Assembly (NCBI GenBank): GCA_002205965.3 | Contig: NADL03000750.1 | Location: forward strand, 1,860,001 to 1,924,000 | Reading direction: 5' to 3' | From: Kappaphycus alvarezii | Taxonomy: Eukaryota > Rhodophyta > Florideophyceae > Gigartinales > Solieriaceae | DNA length: 64,000 nt | Shown: in pieces, positions 46,443 through 57,761 of the stretch | How the letters are laid out: each line of letters opens with the position of its first letter | Numbering within the stretch: the first letter of the stretch is position 1 | The notes under the pieces: generated by a model | Databases searched by the model: none | What the model was told of the DNA's origin: nothing | What the model saw: only the letters and a program-made list of their open reading frames with translations | Made by a program: the position numbers and the translations under genes

Positions 46443-46640
46443 GCTTCAGTGCTGAAATTTATTTGTTTCTAGGAACCGCCGGCCACCCTTTGGCCACATG
46501 CAGTCCCGGCGCTTGCCTATATACGTAGGCAAAGCGTCGGGGGGGGGGGGCGAGTAAATGTAACATCACAACGACCGACACCAACAGGCCCTGAAGTATT
46601 TTCTTGGGGTGTATGCGAAGTTAGGGACGTACTTTGACCT

Positions 46641-46701
46641 CAGCCGTCAGTGCGGCTGTGATTTTCCGCTCAGCCGTCAGTGCGGCTAAGCGGAAAATCA
46701 C
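46641..46701. repeat. Nested direct and inverted repeat
   Basis: CAGCCGTCAGTGCGGCT occurs at 46641-46657 and 46671-46687; each copy is itself a small hairpin (AGCCG/CGGCT). GTGATTTTCCGCT (46658-46670) and its exact reverse complement (46689-46701) flank the second copy. The block lies about 50 bases outside the right end of the H3-mimic element. Confidence 0.9.
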
Positions 46702-47459
46702 GCAACCTTTTTCCCCCTTTGACTTCTCGCGTAGAAACATGGTTTGAAAATCAAGGTCACAAGACTCAACTTGCGCACCACTCACAGTAAACAAAGTCTT
46801 GCAACCAACCCCACTTACCTCTGGTATTGTCCCGCAGATTCTGATGTCTAGGCTTACTTTTCTGTAAAATCCTTCGAGTTACGCTCGCACATTAAAACAA
46901 GAGTTTCTTCTGACAGCGCTTCTCCTTAAACCGAAGTCTGTTTTTCTATTGGTCAATAGGTAGTTCAACCGGTCAGTAAGTAATTCAACAATCAGCATTT
47001 CAAATTGCCTGCAAAGCGTTGGTTTTTAATCCTCACTACGCTATTCCCTGAACCCGACAGCTACGGTAGCAGTAAACCATTGTCGCTAACAAATGGCAGC
47101 CTTATGGGTACAAAACTGTGTTCATGGAGACAGGGGTTAGAATCTGTAAAGATAGTTCATCCTGCTAATCAACATTGAATTTATCTCTTGCTGCTAATCA
47201 TTATTAAATTCGGGGGGCTCCTTGCGTGTGTTCAAGTTCCCGTCGATGTGTGCAACGGCATCAGTCACCGCAGTGGAGCACACCTGTCAAAGAAACATTG
47301 GACTTAGCCTGAACAAATCTGTGAGGTATCATTTGTCTGCACTGAGGCCACCACCATTACGGCTCCAACCCATCCACACTGAAGAATCATCTCCCCATGC
47401 CTCTCCCAACGGCGCGAGGTCAATCTACTAGCAAATTAAATGACCGCACAGGAAGCTGG
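46702..47459. other. No gene recognised
   Basis: Between the H3-mimic element and the end of the dihydroxy-acid dehydratase gene. Only short frames occur; a duplicated phrase (CTGCTAATCA) lies near 47161-47200. Confidence 0.4.
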
Positions 47460-49309
47460 TTAGTGGGTAACAGCCCCCTGGCTCGCCGATGACACCAAGG
47501 ATTCATACTTCTTCAAAACACCTCTCGCCGGCGGTTTCTCGACCCTCTTCCACACCCTCCGTCTATTCTCCATCTCCTCATCAGTCACCTCCACACTTAA
47601 CAATCTTTCTTAGGCTCCAAGCAAATCATGTCGCCTTCCTTCAATAACCCAATCGGTCCTCCCATCGCTGCTTCCGGCGAGATGTGTCCCACCATAATCC
47701 CATGCGTACCTCCAGAGAACCTTCCGTCTGTAATCAAAGCCACTGTTTTCCCCAACCCGGCACCCATAATCGCTGCACTTGGCGACAACATTTCCCTCAT
47801 CCCAGGTCCTCCCCTAGGTCCTTCCTGTCGAATCACTACAACATCATTATCCACAATTTTGCCTTCCAGAATGGCATCCAACGCCTCCTCCTCCGATTCA
47901 AACACCCGAGCTGGACCTCGATGTTTTTCCAGCTCCTTGCCGGATAATTTTATGACTGCTCCCTCCGGTGCTAGATTTCCTCTCATGACCACAACATGAG
48001 AACCCGCTGCCGCATACGGCGCCTCCAATCGCCGAATGATATCCTGACCATCAGGCAAAGGCCCCACATCCCGTAGATTCTCTGCCACCGTCTTCCCGGT
48101 CACTGTCATGCAGTCCCCATGTAGCAGCCCTTTTTCTAACAAGTACTTCATCACCAATGGTATGCCCCCAATTCTTTCCAAGTCTGCCATTACGTATTTC
48201 CCAAACGGTTTAAAGTCCCCGATCAACGGCACTCGATCCCCAATGCGATTAAAATCGTCAATCGTCAATTCGACCTCCGCCTCATGGGCCAAAGCCAGAC
48301 AGTGCAGCACAGCATTCGTACTTCCGCCCAACGCCATGCACACAGTTATCCCATTTTCAAACGCCTTCTTCGTGCAAATCTGCCTCGATGTAATTCCCCT
48401 CTCCATACATAAAAACAAGGCCTCAACGCTTCTACGACAATCGTCTATCTTGTCGTGACTCAATTGATTCTGGCGGTCCACTGCAGTATGGGCTGCGGAA
48501 TAGGGCACGGACATTCCCATGGCTTCAATGATGCTACTCATTGTGTTTGCCGTAAACATGCCGCCACATGCACCACTCCCGGACATGAGTTCCTTTCCAC
48601 CCTTCCCAACTGGGTATCGTCAATCTTCCCAGCACTCCTTGCTCCGATAGCTTCAAATGCAGAAATGACGGTAGTATCCTTACCATCCAAATGGCCTGGC
48701 AAGATACTGCCGCCATACAGCATGACTCCTATGGAATCATTTCTCAATATAGGCATCAAGGCACCTGGAATACTCTTATCACAACCGCCCAAAGTCAACA
48801 TACCATCTGCCAAATAGCCCTCATGCATAGTCTCGATACAATCCGCAATCAAATCACGACTGACCAAGGAGTACCTCATACCACTAGTCCCATTGTTTCA
48901 CCATCACTTATAACAGGTGTACCAAACACAAACGCCTTCCCCCAGTCTGTTCCACCTGCTTTTGCAACACGGCGCCCAACTCGTTCATATGTGCATTGCA
49001 AGGTGTAGCATTGGTATGGGTGCAAGCAATAGTGACGATAGGCTTGCCGAAATCCTCATCCGAGAAATCCACGGCACGAAGCATAGCCCTTGCTGCAGTC
49101 CTCTTGTTCCATTCTGGAGTGCCCGGCTTATCCCCAACAAGGCCTGCGGATCGTTCACGAAGATCTGCGGAAGAATCAGCAAGGGCCATACGTGGCATGG
49201 ATGGATGAGGTGACGGAGCTTTGGGACGGAGGGAGCGGACGGAAGAGAGAGACAGGTGTATATGACGTGCAGGTAGCGGAGAGGCGGGGAGAAAAGCGGC
49301 CGTCTTCAT
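47460..49309 (-). CDS. ilvD: Dihydroxy-acid dehydratase, plastid type
   Basis: Converts 2,3-dihydroxy-3-methyl acids to 2-keto acids, the third step of valine and isoleucine synthesis, using an Fe-S cluster. A Ser/Pro/His-rich leader (start [20 protein letters not shown]) suggests plastid import. Family blocks in order: [113 protein letters not shown] and a C-terminus ending [10 protein letters not shown]. Four single bases are missing, in or beside homopolymers at 48939-48943, 48889-48891, 48577-48579 and about 47602. The 1850-base span plus four is exactly 618 codons, and no stop occurs in the proper frames. The gene is therefore probably intact. It is divergent from the POT transporter at 49965. 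Confidence 0.9.
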
Positions 49310-49440
49310 GATGATAGGGACTTTTGGAGACGGACAGGATGGAGAGATGTGGATCTTGCTTGATGTAGGGGTGGGAGGGTGGAGAGACGCAGGGATTGAT
49401 GGTTGGATGTAGGGAGGGTAGTTGCGAGGGATCGAAAAGA

Positions 49441-49476
49441 GTTGCAGTGGCAGTGGCAGTGGCAGCGGCAGTGCTA
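49441..49476. repeat. GGCAGT microsatellite
   Basis: A short TGGCAG-type repeat (GTTGCAGTGGCAGTGGCAGT and on). On the minus strand it reads as alternating Leu-Pro codons just upstream of the chosen dehydratase start. Confidence 0.7.
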
Positions 49477-49964
49477 GGCTGCTGGATGGGGCGGTAGCAC
49501 GAGCGGGTGGAGGAGTCTGATTTCTGACGGCTGTGCGGGACGGTTGGGTGGTGCAATGGAGCCGGCCCAATAAAAGTGGTTTGATCGACGGCAGCAACAG
49601 GAGAAGATGATCGGCGGAATGATATGATACGGCTTGTATCTCGGCTACAAAGTATCAACGCCGTGAATTGCAACCATTTTCGATCGACCAATCACAGCGT
49701 GTGGCAATGTATTCATTACAGTACCTGAGCGACTCATGCAATGGTTTTCTGTAAGCCGTATTCAATGTCCATTTCGTCATCAATTGGACGGCCAATACCG
49801 TCTAAAGCTCTTCTCAAAATTCTCCAAACGGTTCAACTCTACCAATCCGTCATCGTCGACATTTCCGCAGTCGACTGGTGCTGATGCTGATGCTGATGCG
49901 TCGCCCTCATCGCCATCCTCACTACAGATCCTCACTGCATCCTCTCCCACCAAACGCATCAATA

Positions 49965-51306
49965 ATGGGCGACACTAGCTGGCTCAACCGGCGAGTTTCA
50001 ACAATTTACGTCGTAGAAGCCGCAGAACGATTCTCCTACTATGGCACCACCTCTCAACTCGCCCTGTTTCTCTCCTCCGCCCCATCCTCCCTTTCCCCCT
50101 CCCTTTCCTCCTCCTGCGTTTCCCTCTTTACCTCTCTAGCCTACACCACCACCTTCTCGGAGCTCAACTCGCCTCCATATATGGCATGTACCGTACCATC
50201 CTCTCCCTCTCCCTCATCTACCTTCTCGGCGCCCTTTTGCTCCCCTATCTGCATTTCCGTCCCCTTTTCACTCCCTCTTTCCCTCTTCTCCTTAATTCTT
50301 CTCGCCCTCGGTACAGGCGGTATCAAACCTAACGTCGCCGCCTTTGGCGCTCTCCAAGTCTCCACCTCATCCCCTTCCCCTTCCTCCCCCTCCACTGATC
50401 CTCACATCACCGCCTTTTTCTCCGCCTTTTACTTTGTCATCAATGCAGGCGCTATCCTCGGCCAGCTCATTGTCCCGCCGTACAAAAGGCATACGGCTAC
50501 TCCCTCTCATTCTTTGCCTCCTTTCTTGTTCTCCTCTTATCCATCCTCATCTTCATTTTCGGAAGTTACAATCCCGCTTACAACCATGAATCCCCTAAAT
50601 CCCAACCACGCCCCATCTACACGCCCCTCCACCTCGTCCGAGTCGCCCTCCTCTCTCGTCTAGGGCTGTCCTGGCGTCACATCCCCTCCGATCAAGCCGC
50701 CTCTCTCACCGTTGCGGTCCGTTCCTTACGTTTATTGTTACCCATCACCTTATTCTGGGCCGGCTACACGGCCATGTCCACCGCTTGGTTACTACAAGTC
50801 GACAAAATGCAACTCCCCCTACGTCTCTCAGCTAGTCAATGGTCCGCCCTCAATCCCATCGTCGTCCTTTCTACCCTACCAATCGTCTCTGCCATTGCAT
50901 CTCGTTTCTCAATTCCTCCTGAACCGCGCATTGCGCTCGGTATGTTTCTAGGTGCCGTTGCGCTATCATTTTCGGTCTTTGTGCAGCAATCGGTCGATCA
51001 GAATGTCATTTCCGGGTTGTATACTCTTCCGCAATGGATCCTGTTGAGTTTGGCTGAGGTGCTGGCGTCGGTAAGCAGCTTGGAACTGGCGCACCGCGGT
51101 GCCCCGGAAGAATTAAAAGTGCTATGCAGGCCGCTTGGTTGTTGGTTACAGCGGGGGGTAGCACGTTTGCGGCAGTGGTGTTTGCGGTCGTAGGTGGGAT
51201 TGGAGAGGCCTTGGCAATTCTGGCGGGGGGGATGTTGGTAGGGATGGCTTATTTCTGTTTGCTTGGAGGATCAGGGTTGGAGATGCGCGCGAGGAGGGGT
51301 TGCTAA
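49965..51306 (+). CDS. POT/PTR-family proton-coupled oligopeptide transporter
   Basis: A multi-pass membrane carrier that moves di- or tripeptides (or nitrate in plant relatives) with protons. N-terminus: MGDTSWLNRRVSTIYVVEAA, then ERFSYYGTTSQLALFL, the PTR E-x-x-E-R-F-S-Y-Y-G-type signature in the first helix (here EAAERFSYYG). The PTR2 region is ALGTGGIKPNVAAFGA. FFSAFYFVINAGAILGQ matches the 'FY..INAG' signature. The C-terminal half has WILLSLAEVLASVSSLELAH, then RGAPEELK and AAWLLVTAGGS. Apparent single-base losses occur near 50156 (C run), 50486 (A run) and 51116 (A run), plus one more shift between 50240 and 50300. The remaining sequence reads cleanly as about 12 helices. A serine- and proline-rich frame upstream (49736-49978) may add an N-terminal extension. 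Confidence 0.8.
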
Positions 51307-52458
51307 GCGAGGGTGGCCGTGCCGATGCCCATGGAAGTGACGAAACGGGGCAGGAGCTGGAAAATGGATGAATTACTGCAGTGGAGCAAATATTCTGTTT
51401 GCACTACAGGACTTTGAACCAACATGTCATTGGTCTACCGCACACTTTCAGTACGATTCCATTGGGCAGTCGCGAGGAATAGAAGGCGTGATAAAGGCAT
51501 TTGTATTGCGTTCCAGGTCGTGTGGTGGTAGTCATAATTGGAAGGTGTGATGGTAATGTGGGAATCACGCCCTCAACCGAAGAGTTGCAGTCATTCTTTT
51601 CTTCGGAAAGCCGAAGTCTCGAATGTCGCAGATGGCGCATTGAGATTTCGCATTTGCGTATGATTACCTCGGGATACGATCTGGAAGCAACGCATGTGAT
51701 CGAGTCGGTCGGTCTAAGGCAAATTCAGTTTGCTCATATTGTTTCCATGACTGGTGGCACTTGAAGCCTGGATGACGAGAATGCCTGTTGGTATCCACAA
51801 AAGCGTGGACAAACTACTACTGTAACGAGTGTCATTGGCAAGGGCGAGACACAGAGCAAGTGTTCCTTGTGATTCACCTCCCGTGTTCGATTTACAATGA
51901 GGCGAACAGATGTACAACCTCACCGCAACTCACTGCCTCAACAGTGTTCAGCAGTGTCCCTTGTCGAATCCCTCCCGTTGCTGGTGGGAAGCTTTTTGCA
52001 CCTTCAATTTTTGTAAGAGCTCGGTCACTGTCACAATAGATTAACAACGGATGCCTACATGTAGAGGGCATCTGTCGCATAGCTCTCGACTGGATGCGAT
52101 ATCATCGCAGATGACAGCACCTTCGAAGGTAGCAGTACTCGGGCAGATCAAACTCTCAATGTAAATGCATAGTCTTTACTCGGAAACACGTCAACTCTGT
52201 TGATCGTACGGTATCTTACCCATACAAATTCAAGATGCTCACTCAAGCGTGAGCCCCGTTTCCAGAGGAACATTCGCGCACCTTGACAGACTTTTGAACT
52301 CTGGCGTCGAAATACCCCGACGGCTCTTCAACATAGTCGGTCTTGTACTCTCACTCCTATGATTGTCTTTATGCTATAGTCTCTTCAGAGCTGCCACCTT
52401 GCAGTTTAGTGCAAAGGTACACAATTTGATGTGAGGATGTCAACGCGATACACAAGGT
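51307..52458. other. No gene recognised
   Basis: Intergenic DNA between the converging POT transporter and ALDH genes. No motif-bearing frame. Confidence 0.4.
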
Positions 52459-54178
52459 CTACCCAGTCACAGTACCATGATATCTAGCGTTATGCCGAAG
52501 TACCAGCGGAATGAGAATGGCACCTGCGACAGTCGCAGCAACAAGCGGTGCTCTCTTCCTCACTTTCTCTACGAAAGGTACTCCATCACTGTTTGGAAAG
52601 GGCACAAAGCCCATCACACGCAGCGAGTATTCCAAAATCCAATTACCCCGTACAAGGTGGTTCGGATTCATGATTGAAGCTTTTGCAGCAGCACGCGGCG
52701 TGGAATAAAGAACCAATCGCTTGTGTGAGAAAGTTTCAAAGCCCTCGCCATGGCCATACCTCCCCATACCCGATTCTCCCACCCCGCCGATGAATGCTCC
52801 ATCGCCACCGGCTTGCCATACTGTATCATTTACTGCTGCCGATCCCGATGACACTTTATCGAGCACTTGTCTCGCCATCTTTTGCGTTGCGCAGAAGAGA
52901 TACAAGGCCAGAGGTTTCTCGTTGCCGAGGACGATGCGCAAGCTATCGTCTGTCGACTTGACACGGAAAATAGGCAGGATGGGACCAAAGACTTCCTCCT
53001 TCATAAGGACGTCGTTCTCATCACTCACTTGAACGACTGTGGGCGCAAAGTAATGGCCATTCGCATCGTCGTAGTCACCACCTACTAGTACATTGCCTGA
53101 TGTCTTTTCCATGTATTCCGCCAATCGTTTTACATGACGCGATGATACGATACGACCAAATTGCTCGCAATTCTTGGGATCTCCCCCATAAAACTCGTCC
53201 AGAACATGCAGGACTTCCTTGACAAAATCGTTGTAAATGGTATCATCCACCAGGCAATAATCCTACATTTGCGGTACGACATGCGGTACGACAAGCAAGA
53301 TGCTGTCTTTGTCAGTTATATCCACGAGAGGTGTCCGAATGCCCAAATGTGATAAACGTGGGTATTGGAAAGCGTTGCACAGGATTGCAGGCAACAAAAT
53401 AAAATAGGGAACCACTAACGTACCGGTGCAAGACAAAACTGCCCACAATTGGTCATTTTCCCACGCACGATGGAGCGGGCGGCGGTTTGAACATGAGCGG
53501 AATCCGTGACGATGGCGGGATTCTTGCCGCCCAATTCGAGAGTGACAGGAGTGAGATGTTTGGCAGCAGCCGTCATGACAAGACGTGCGATTTTACTGTT
53601 GCCTGTAAAAAGAATGTGATCCCATTTCAATTGGAGCAACTTTGTGCAGACTTCTGGTCCGCCAGTGACGACACGAAAGACGCGTGAATCAAGGACATTT
53701 TGTAGTTGTGCGATGTAGCGTTCGCTGTGGGTTGGAATTTCGGAAGGTTTGAGACAGACGGCATTACCTGCGGCTATGGCGGCAACCAAGGGACGAAGGG
53801 TAAGTTGAATTGGAAAGTTGAAGGGCCGAATATGAGGACGAGGCCTAAGGGTTGATGCTCAGTGTATACAGGGGCGTAGAAGTCGTTGTTTTGATATTTA
53901 GGTTGGATTAGACGGGGTAGGTGGCGGAGATAGTAGGCAATGTCGATGGTGATAGGGGAGATGTCGTAAGCGAGGGCTTCGAGATGAGGCTTATGGAGGT
54001 CTGAGTGAAGGGCGGATAGAAATTGGGATTCTGTTTGGTGGATAAAGTTTCGGAGGAGGCGAAGCTGTGAAAGGCGAAAGGAGAGCGGGAGAGTTATGCC
54101 TGTGGAAAAGTTGGAACGAAGGTGAGAGTGAGTAGAGATGATGGACGCAGAGGGATCGGATAGAGGTTGTTGCACCAT
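52459..54178 (-). CDS. Fatty-aldehyde dehydrogenase, ALDH3 type, membrane anchored
   Basis: NAD(P)-dependent oxidation of medium/long-chain aldehydes to acids; ALDH3 members are short (about 480-520 residues). Blocks: FPIQLTLRPLVAAIAAGNAV then CLKPSEIP (cofactor site), LFTGNSKIARLV, VTLELGGKNPAIV (general base Glu), GQFCLAPDYCLVDD (catalytic Cys), KEEVFGPILPIF, and GESGMGRYGHGEGFETFSH then KRLVL. A hydrophobic segment near the C-terminus (APLVAATVAGAILIPLVL) suits a membrane tail, as in FALDH. The catalytic GQFCLAP is split from DYCLVDD by a 161-base GT-AG intron. One base is missing in a T run near 53815. The span less the intron plus one is exactly 520 codons. Start: MVQQPLSDPSASI. A complete gene apart from the indel. 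Confidence 0.88.
53263..53423 (-). other. Spliceosomal intron in the ALDH gene
   Basis: Donor GTACGTTAGTGG and acceptor CGCAAATGTAG; removal joins CTTGCACCG to GATTATTGC in frame within the conserved LAPDYCLVDD block. Length 161. It contains a small direct repeat (GTCGTACCGCAT / GTCGTACCGCAA). Confidence 0.9.
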
Positions 54179-55245
54179 GGTCGATGTGGGTCAAATTGTG
54201 GAGTTCCGCAACGGAACGACTGGCAAAAGGTATGTGGGTTGGGAGATGAGACGCAGATATGGTAAGATTGTAGGATAGTATGACCTTTGCCTTGCCAGAT
54301 TGTAGTCTCGATGGTGTGACCTAAAAAGCGACTGGCTCTTTCGATAAACAAGTTCATACAATCAAGTCTGTTCACCATAGCGAGCATCCACAGAAATGTT
54401 TCAATACAGTCTGAATCTGCAGATTTCGTGCTACCGATTCAAATATTCCTCTAGCTCCTACGCTGCATTTCGATACATACTATCCGGATTCGATGATTCC
54501 TCTCAGAATGAATACAATTTACAGACTTTCGGCGAGTACTGGATTCCACTAGTCCCTCTAGTCTCAGAAACAGATTGTTGTCCATGCCATCCGATCACGT
54601 TTGCAAGTTGACATAAATATGACGTGGAGAAATTCTTTGCCAGTCTGAGGAAGGATGTCAAGCCAATGGATATATGTACAGGACCTCTTCAAACACGCTG
54701 GATCGACACCTCCAAGCGCTCAGGAAGGGCGTTGACAAGCAATCTATGCGAAAAGGTGAAAAATAAAACTAAAAACTAAAATAGGAGTCCAGTGACGGAA
54801 GTACACTGAAACTCGAGGAACAGTCGAGAAAGAAAGGTGCGCCATGGGAGGGTTACGCTTATGCTACCCTGTAGATTGTATCATTTTGATCTATTCAGAG
54901 CGAGTCTGTTTCTGAAGAGCTTACTACTACTGTACGTGAGTAAAGAAAGACTGACTTCCGTACTACACAAAGTTCATTTGGCAGACGGAACCTGCACCGT
55001 TGGCCGTTATAGGAGCACCAAAAAAGACTTTGGAATTTCCAAGACATGTTAATGACAATCTAGATCTCAATTTGGACCTGTCCGTAACATGGTGTTACCA
55101 AACGCTTGTACCCCTCGCAAGTGACAACATGTCAAGGGTATCTGGAAAATCAGTCATCAATGCTCTGTACAACTTTTAGGCACCGAAACTGACAATCACT
55201 CAGTCAACAACTTGAAATGCTTCATTTTGGTCACTCATCTTCACC
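54179..55245. other. No gene recognised
   Basis: Upstream flank of the ALDH gene plus about 800 bases with short frames only. No repeat or RNA gene seen. Confidence 0.4.
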
Positions 55246-55930
55246 TCACATTGGCGACCTGTGGATGTTGCAGTCGTTACATCTTCCTCGCCACTGACAT
55301 GTCATTGATTTCATAGACAGGGAAATATACATTGTTTTGAAATGCTCTCCATTTGGTGTTCCGAAGGCTGTTTCTACATACGATGGCGCAATTTCTTCGA
55401 GCTCAGCAAGATAGGATACCTCCTCCATGTGGTGACACCCTTCTGCACAGCAGAACCCGCCGCTATTTCTGATGCTATGATAGAGCAAAGCCTTCGCACA
55501 CTCGCCGGACCAGACTACTCCACTCTGACATATTCCGACAACTCCAACTAACGGTGAAGCCTCTCCACCCAAAGAACCCACCCATGGCAATAGGCTTCGC
55601 ATCCGCGAAACGCACCACGAGGGCCACTATCCTTGCCTCCGGTGCGGCTCCCAACACCCTGGCCACTGCAATCTTCCCGCCACCTACCACACATCCTGCA
55701 ACGTGCACTGATCAGTCATGACATACTCGCCCTCCGAATCTCGCCGCTCTCTTACCTGCATGCACGACACCCCTCAATTACTGCATTTTGCTCATACAAA
55801 ACCCCTCCGCATAAGGCACAAACAGAAGCACTCCATCCCTCAGTGTATGAAGAGATTCCCCTCCTTGACCAACAGAGGCAAGCGTCACGCGCTTCAATAA
55901 GCCTCCCCGGCGCAAACCAATAGGTCTATT
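55246..55930 (-). CDS. Hypothetical protein, probably spliced
   Basis: I do not recognise this protein. Minus-strand sequence reads as coherent protein in neighbouring frames: GGGKIAVARVLGAAPEARIV, then ALVVRFADAKPIAMGGFFGW, then VGVVGICQSGVVWSGECAKA, then LLYHSIRNSGGFCCAEGCHH, then MEEVSYLAELEEIAPSYVE. A likely 60-base intron lies at 55696-55755 (donor GTAAGAG, acceptor GTTGCAG). Upstream VCALCGGVLYEQNAVIEGC may be the first exon. A single-base loss near 55560 joins the two later frames. Several cysteines hint at metal binding, but this is not evidence of function. Confidence 0.35.
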
Positions 55931-55969
55931 GCGCCCCGTGCCCCGGCCTCAAGACCAGTACAGACTCCT

Positions 55970-56436
55970 GTGAATTCTCAGTGCGGCTGCAGTACTACCT
56001 TCAATCTCCCGCTTTTCGCCCCGGACCCGCCGGGCCCGAGACGAAAATTACGTGTGGTCCTCGACTGCAACGCGGATCATCTCATGCATTGCATGCCCGG
56101 CACCGAACTAGACAACACGACCATCAAGTCCTCCTCCTTGCCCAGGACCTGCCGAAAGCAGCCCGCCACCTCGCCATCGAGCAGTGGCACGGTCTCTACC
56201 GCACAACGCCACGCATTCAGGCAATCCGCAGCAATGGAGGAACACAATTATTTGATGTCACCTTTGCCAACCCCCTCGCGATTTCAAATAGGAGAGCATG
56301 TATCTCCCTCAAAGCAGTAATATCCGCCAAATGCAAACGGTATGAACCTGTGAACGAGACTTTGGGTAGAGCAAGGTTTGTGCCTATCCTCATATCCAAC
56401 CTCGGAGGCTGGCATCCAGACCGTATGCCGTGCTAA
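55970..56436 (+). pseudogene. C-terminal fragment of a LINE-like reverse transcriptase element
   Basis: Pieces match the end of the element at 37300-39620. A Cys/His cluster reads DCNADHLMHCMPGTE, comparable to the 'D..GDHAVDLCP' knuckle. In the next frame, RTRQHDHQVLLLAQDL is comparable to RKHRHDSLRNVI. Then come LFDVTFANPLA (the 'DVT...P' block) and ARFVPILISNLGGWHPD. The RT domain itself is absent, so this is a 5'-truncated copy, as usual for LINE insertions. GC content is raised here as well. Confidence 0.5.
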
Positions 56437-57494
56437 CCGATGCCGCGCGGAACGTGGCCGTTTGAGCGGTGTTAACTCAAGGGCACGCTGCCGCGCCCTT
56501 TATGTCTAACCCAGTATGCCCGCTCCCGGCATTGAGCCGGCCCCTTAGGGAAAGTTATTGAGCGTTACGGAGTAACGACCAGCCCCGCGTTGTGCACCTC
56601 TAGCGGCGTGGATACAACCGTGCAGCATCTTCCACACATTACAGTAGGATTACCCAAAAAATTCCTACCCTTTCGACCCTACTTTCCAAATATTAAACTA
56701 CCCCTACTTTCCCCCCATCTGTTCGAAGCGCTATAATAGCCACTAGAGTGTCACTAACCGCTGCTGAAGAGCAGTGAACCAGACAATTACTTGAAAGAGC
56801 TAACATGTTTAGAAAGCTGTATTGAGGAAGTGAGGCAGTGGACTTGACTTTAGCTAGGGATACCACTGCAACTTCTGAAGTTCAGTCTTTTCGGGAGAGT
56901 CATCCCAACTGGTTGATGATATCTGGAAAGGTTTAGCCTGTGTGTCTGCAATACCCTGATATTCCGACTATTCAGCTAGGAGCTAACCGAATGTGCCACG
57001 TCGGAAAAGTGCAGTATTTACTTCCTGGAAAGATGATCTTTGTATGTAACAATGATCAGGAAGGCTCTATGGTGATAGTGTATCTGTGACGAGCCGGGAT
57101 AGAGGGAAAGATGCTTATCAGCCGGCTCTTTGCGCGAGGGTGGAGGGATTAAGGGAACGCGGAAATAAAGGGGCGAAATGGAGGTAAAATAATGTGGTTG
57201 TTCTATGGTCTGGAGAAGGGAAGGTGTCGGAAAGGTGGAAAGGGTAGCAATTGTGCACCCCGGGAAGATTTTGGGCCAAAAGTTGGATTCGGGGTGGCCA
57301 AGGAATCCTGTCTTGCCGAAAGAGCCTGGAAAGCCTAAATAACAGAGAATCAGAGATATTTGTTTAGTAGATTTGATGTGAGCAAATTAGCACCCGAAAA
57401 AAGTTTAAAAGAGGACCAAAATTGTATACAGTATCGGAATTTGGAAGATATTTTTACAGTTTCTAAATTTGCAAGATACTTTTACTTTGGATGA
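56437..57494. other. No gene recognised
   Basis: The first 150 bases may be the 3' tail of the LINE-like fragment. The rest has no motif-bearing frame. Confidence 0.4.
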
Positions 57495-57761
57495 GTGTCG
57501 CAAAATCATGGGTTGATTTTTTTTATTTTAAGACCCCGTGTCATTAATAGGTGCCATTACTGTACGCGTCCAAGGTCGTCTTACTTTTCGAAGACGTCGC
57601 AGTATTTTAAGTTCGAAATCGACGTCGTTGAGGCAACCGCCGCCATCAACTACCCCATCAGCCCACCCCTTCTTTTGGCCCTTAACATAACCAACCTCCG
57701 CCCTTCCCTCACCATCACCAAGTCATCCCGAGGCCGTCGTCCACTCAACGCTTTGGCCCTG

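Larger units (their letters stand above)
44547..46592. mobile_element. TIR-bounded element carrying an H3-tail-mimic gene (copy B)
   Basis: A 2046-bp unit with long inverted repeats: left 44547-44740, right 46394-46592, differing at only a handful of sites. The outer ends read GGCCCTGTTGGTGTCGGTCG and its near reverse complement. The inner ends are GTAC palindromes (TACTGTACAGTATTGTACTG). Between them are three 58-bp tandem units and one gene. No transposase signature is visible, so it may be non-autonomous or use an unknown mechanism. A target duplication was not convincing. A G12 run (46539-46550) lies in the right repeat, where the left repeat has only C6. Confidence 0.75.

Noticed and set aside
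44530-46610. A target-site duplication for the H3-mimic element (TGAGTC against TGAAGT)
   Set aside because: The flanks are only loosely similar and of unequal length; no exact duplication could be set.
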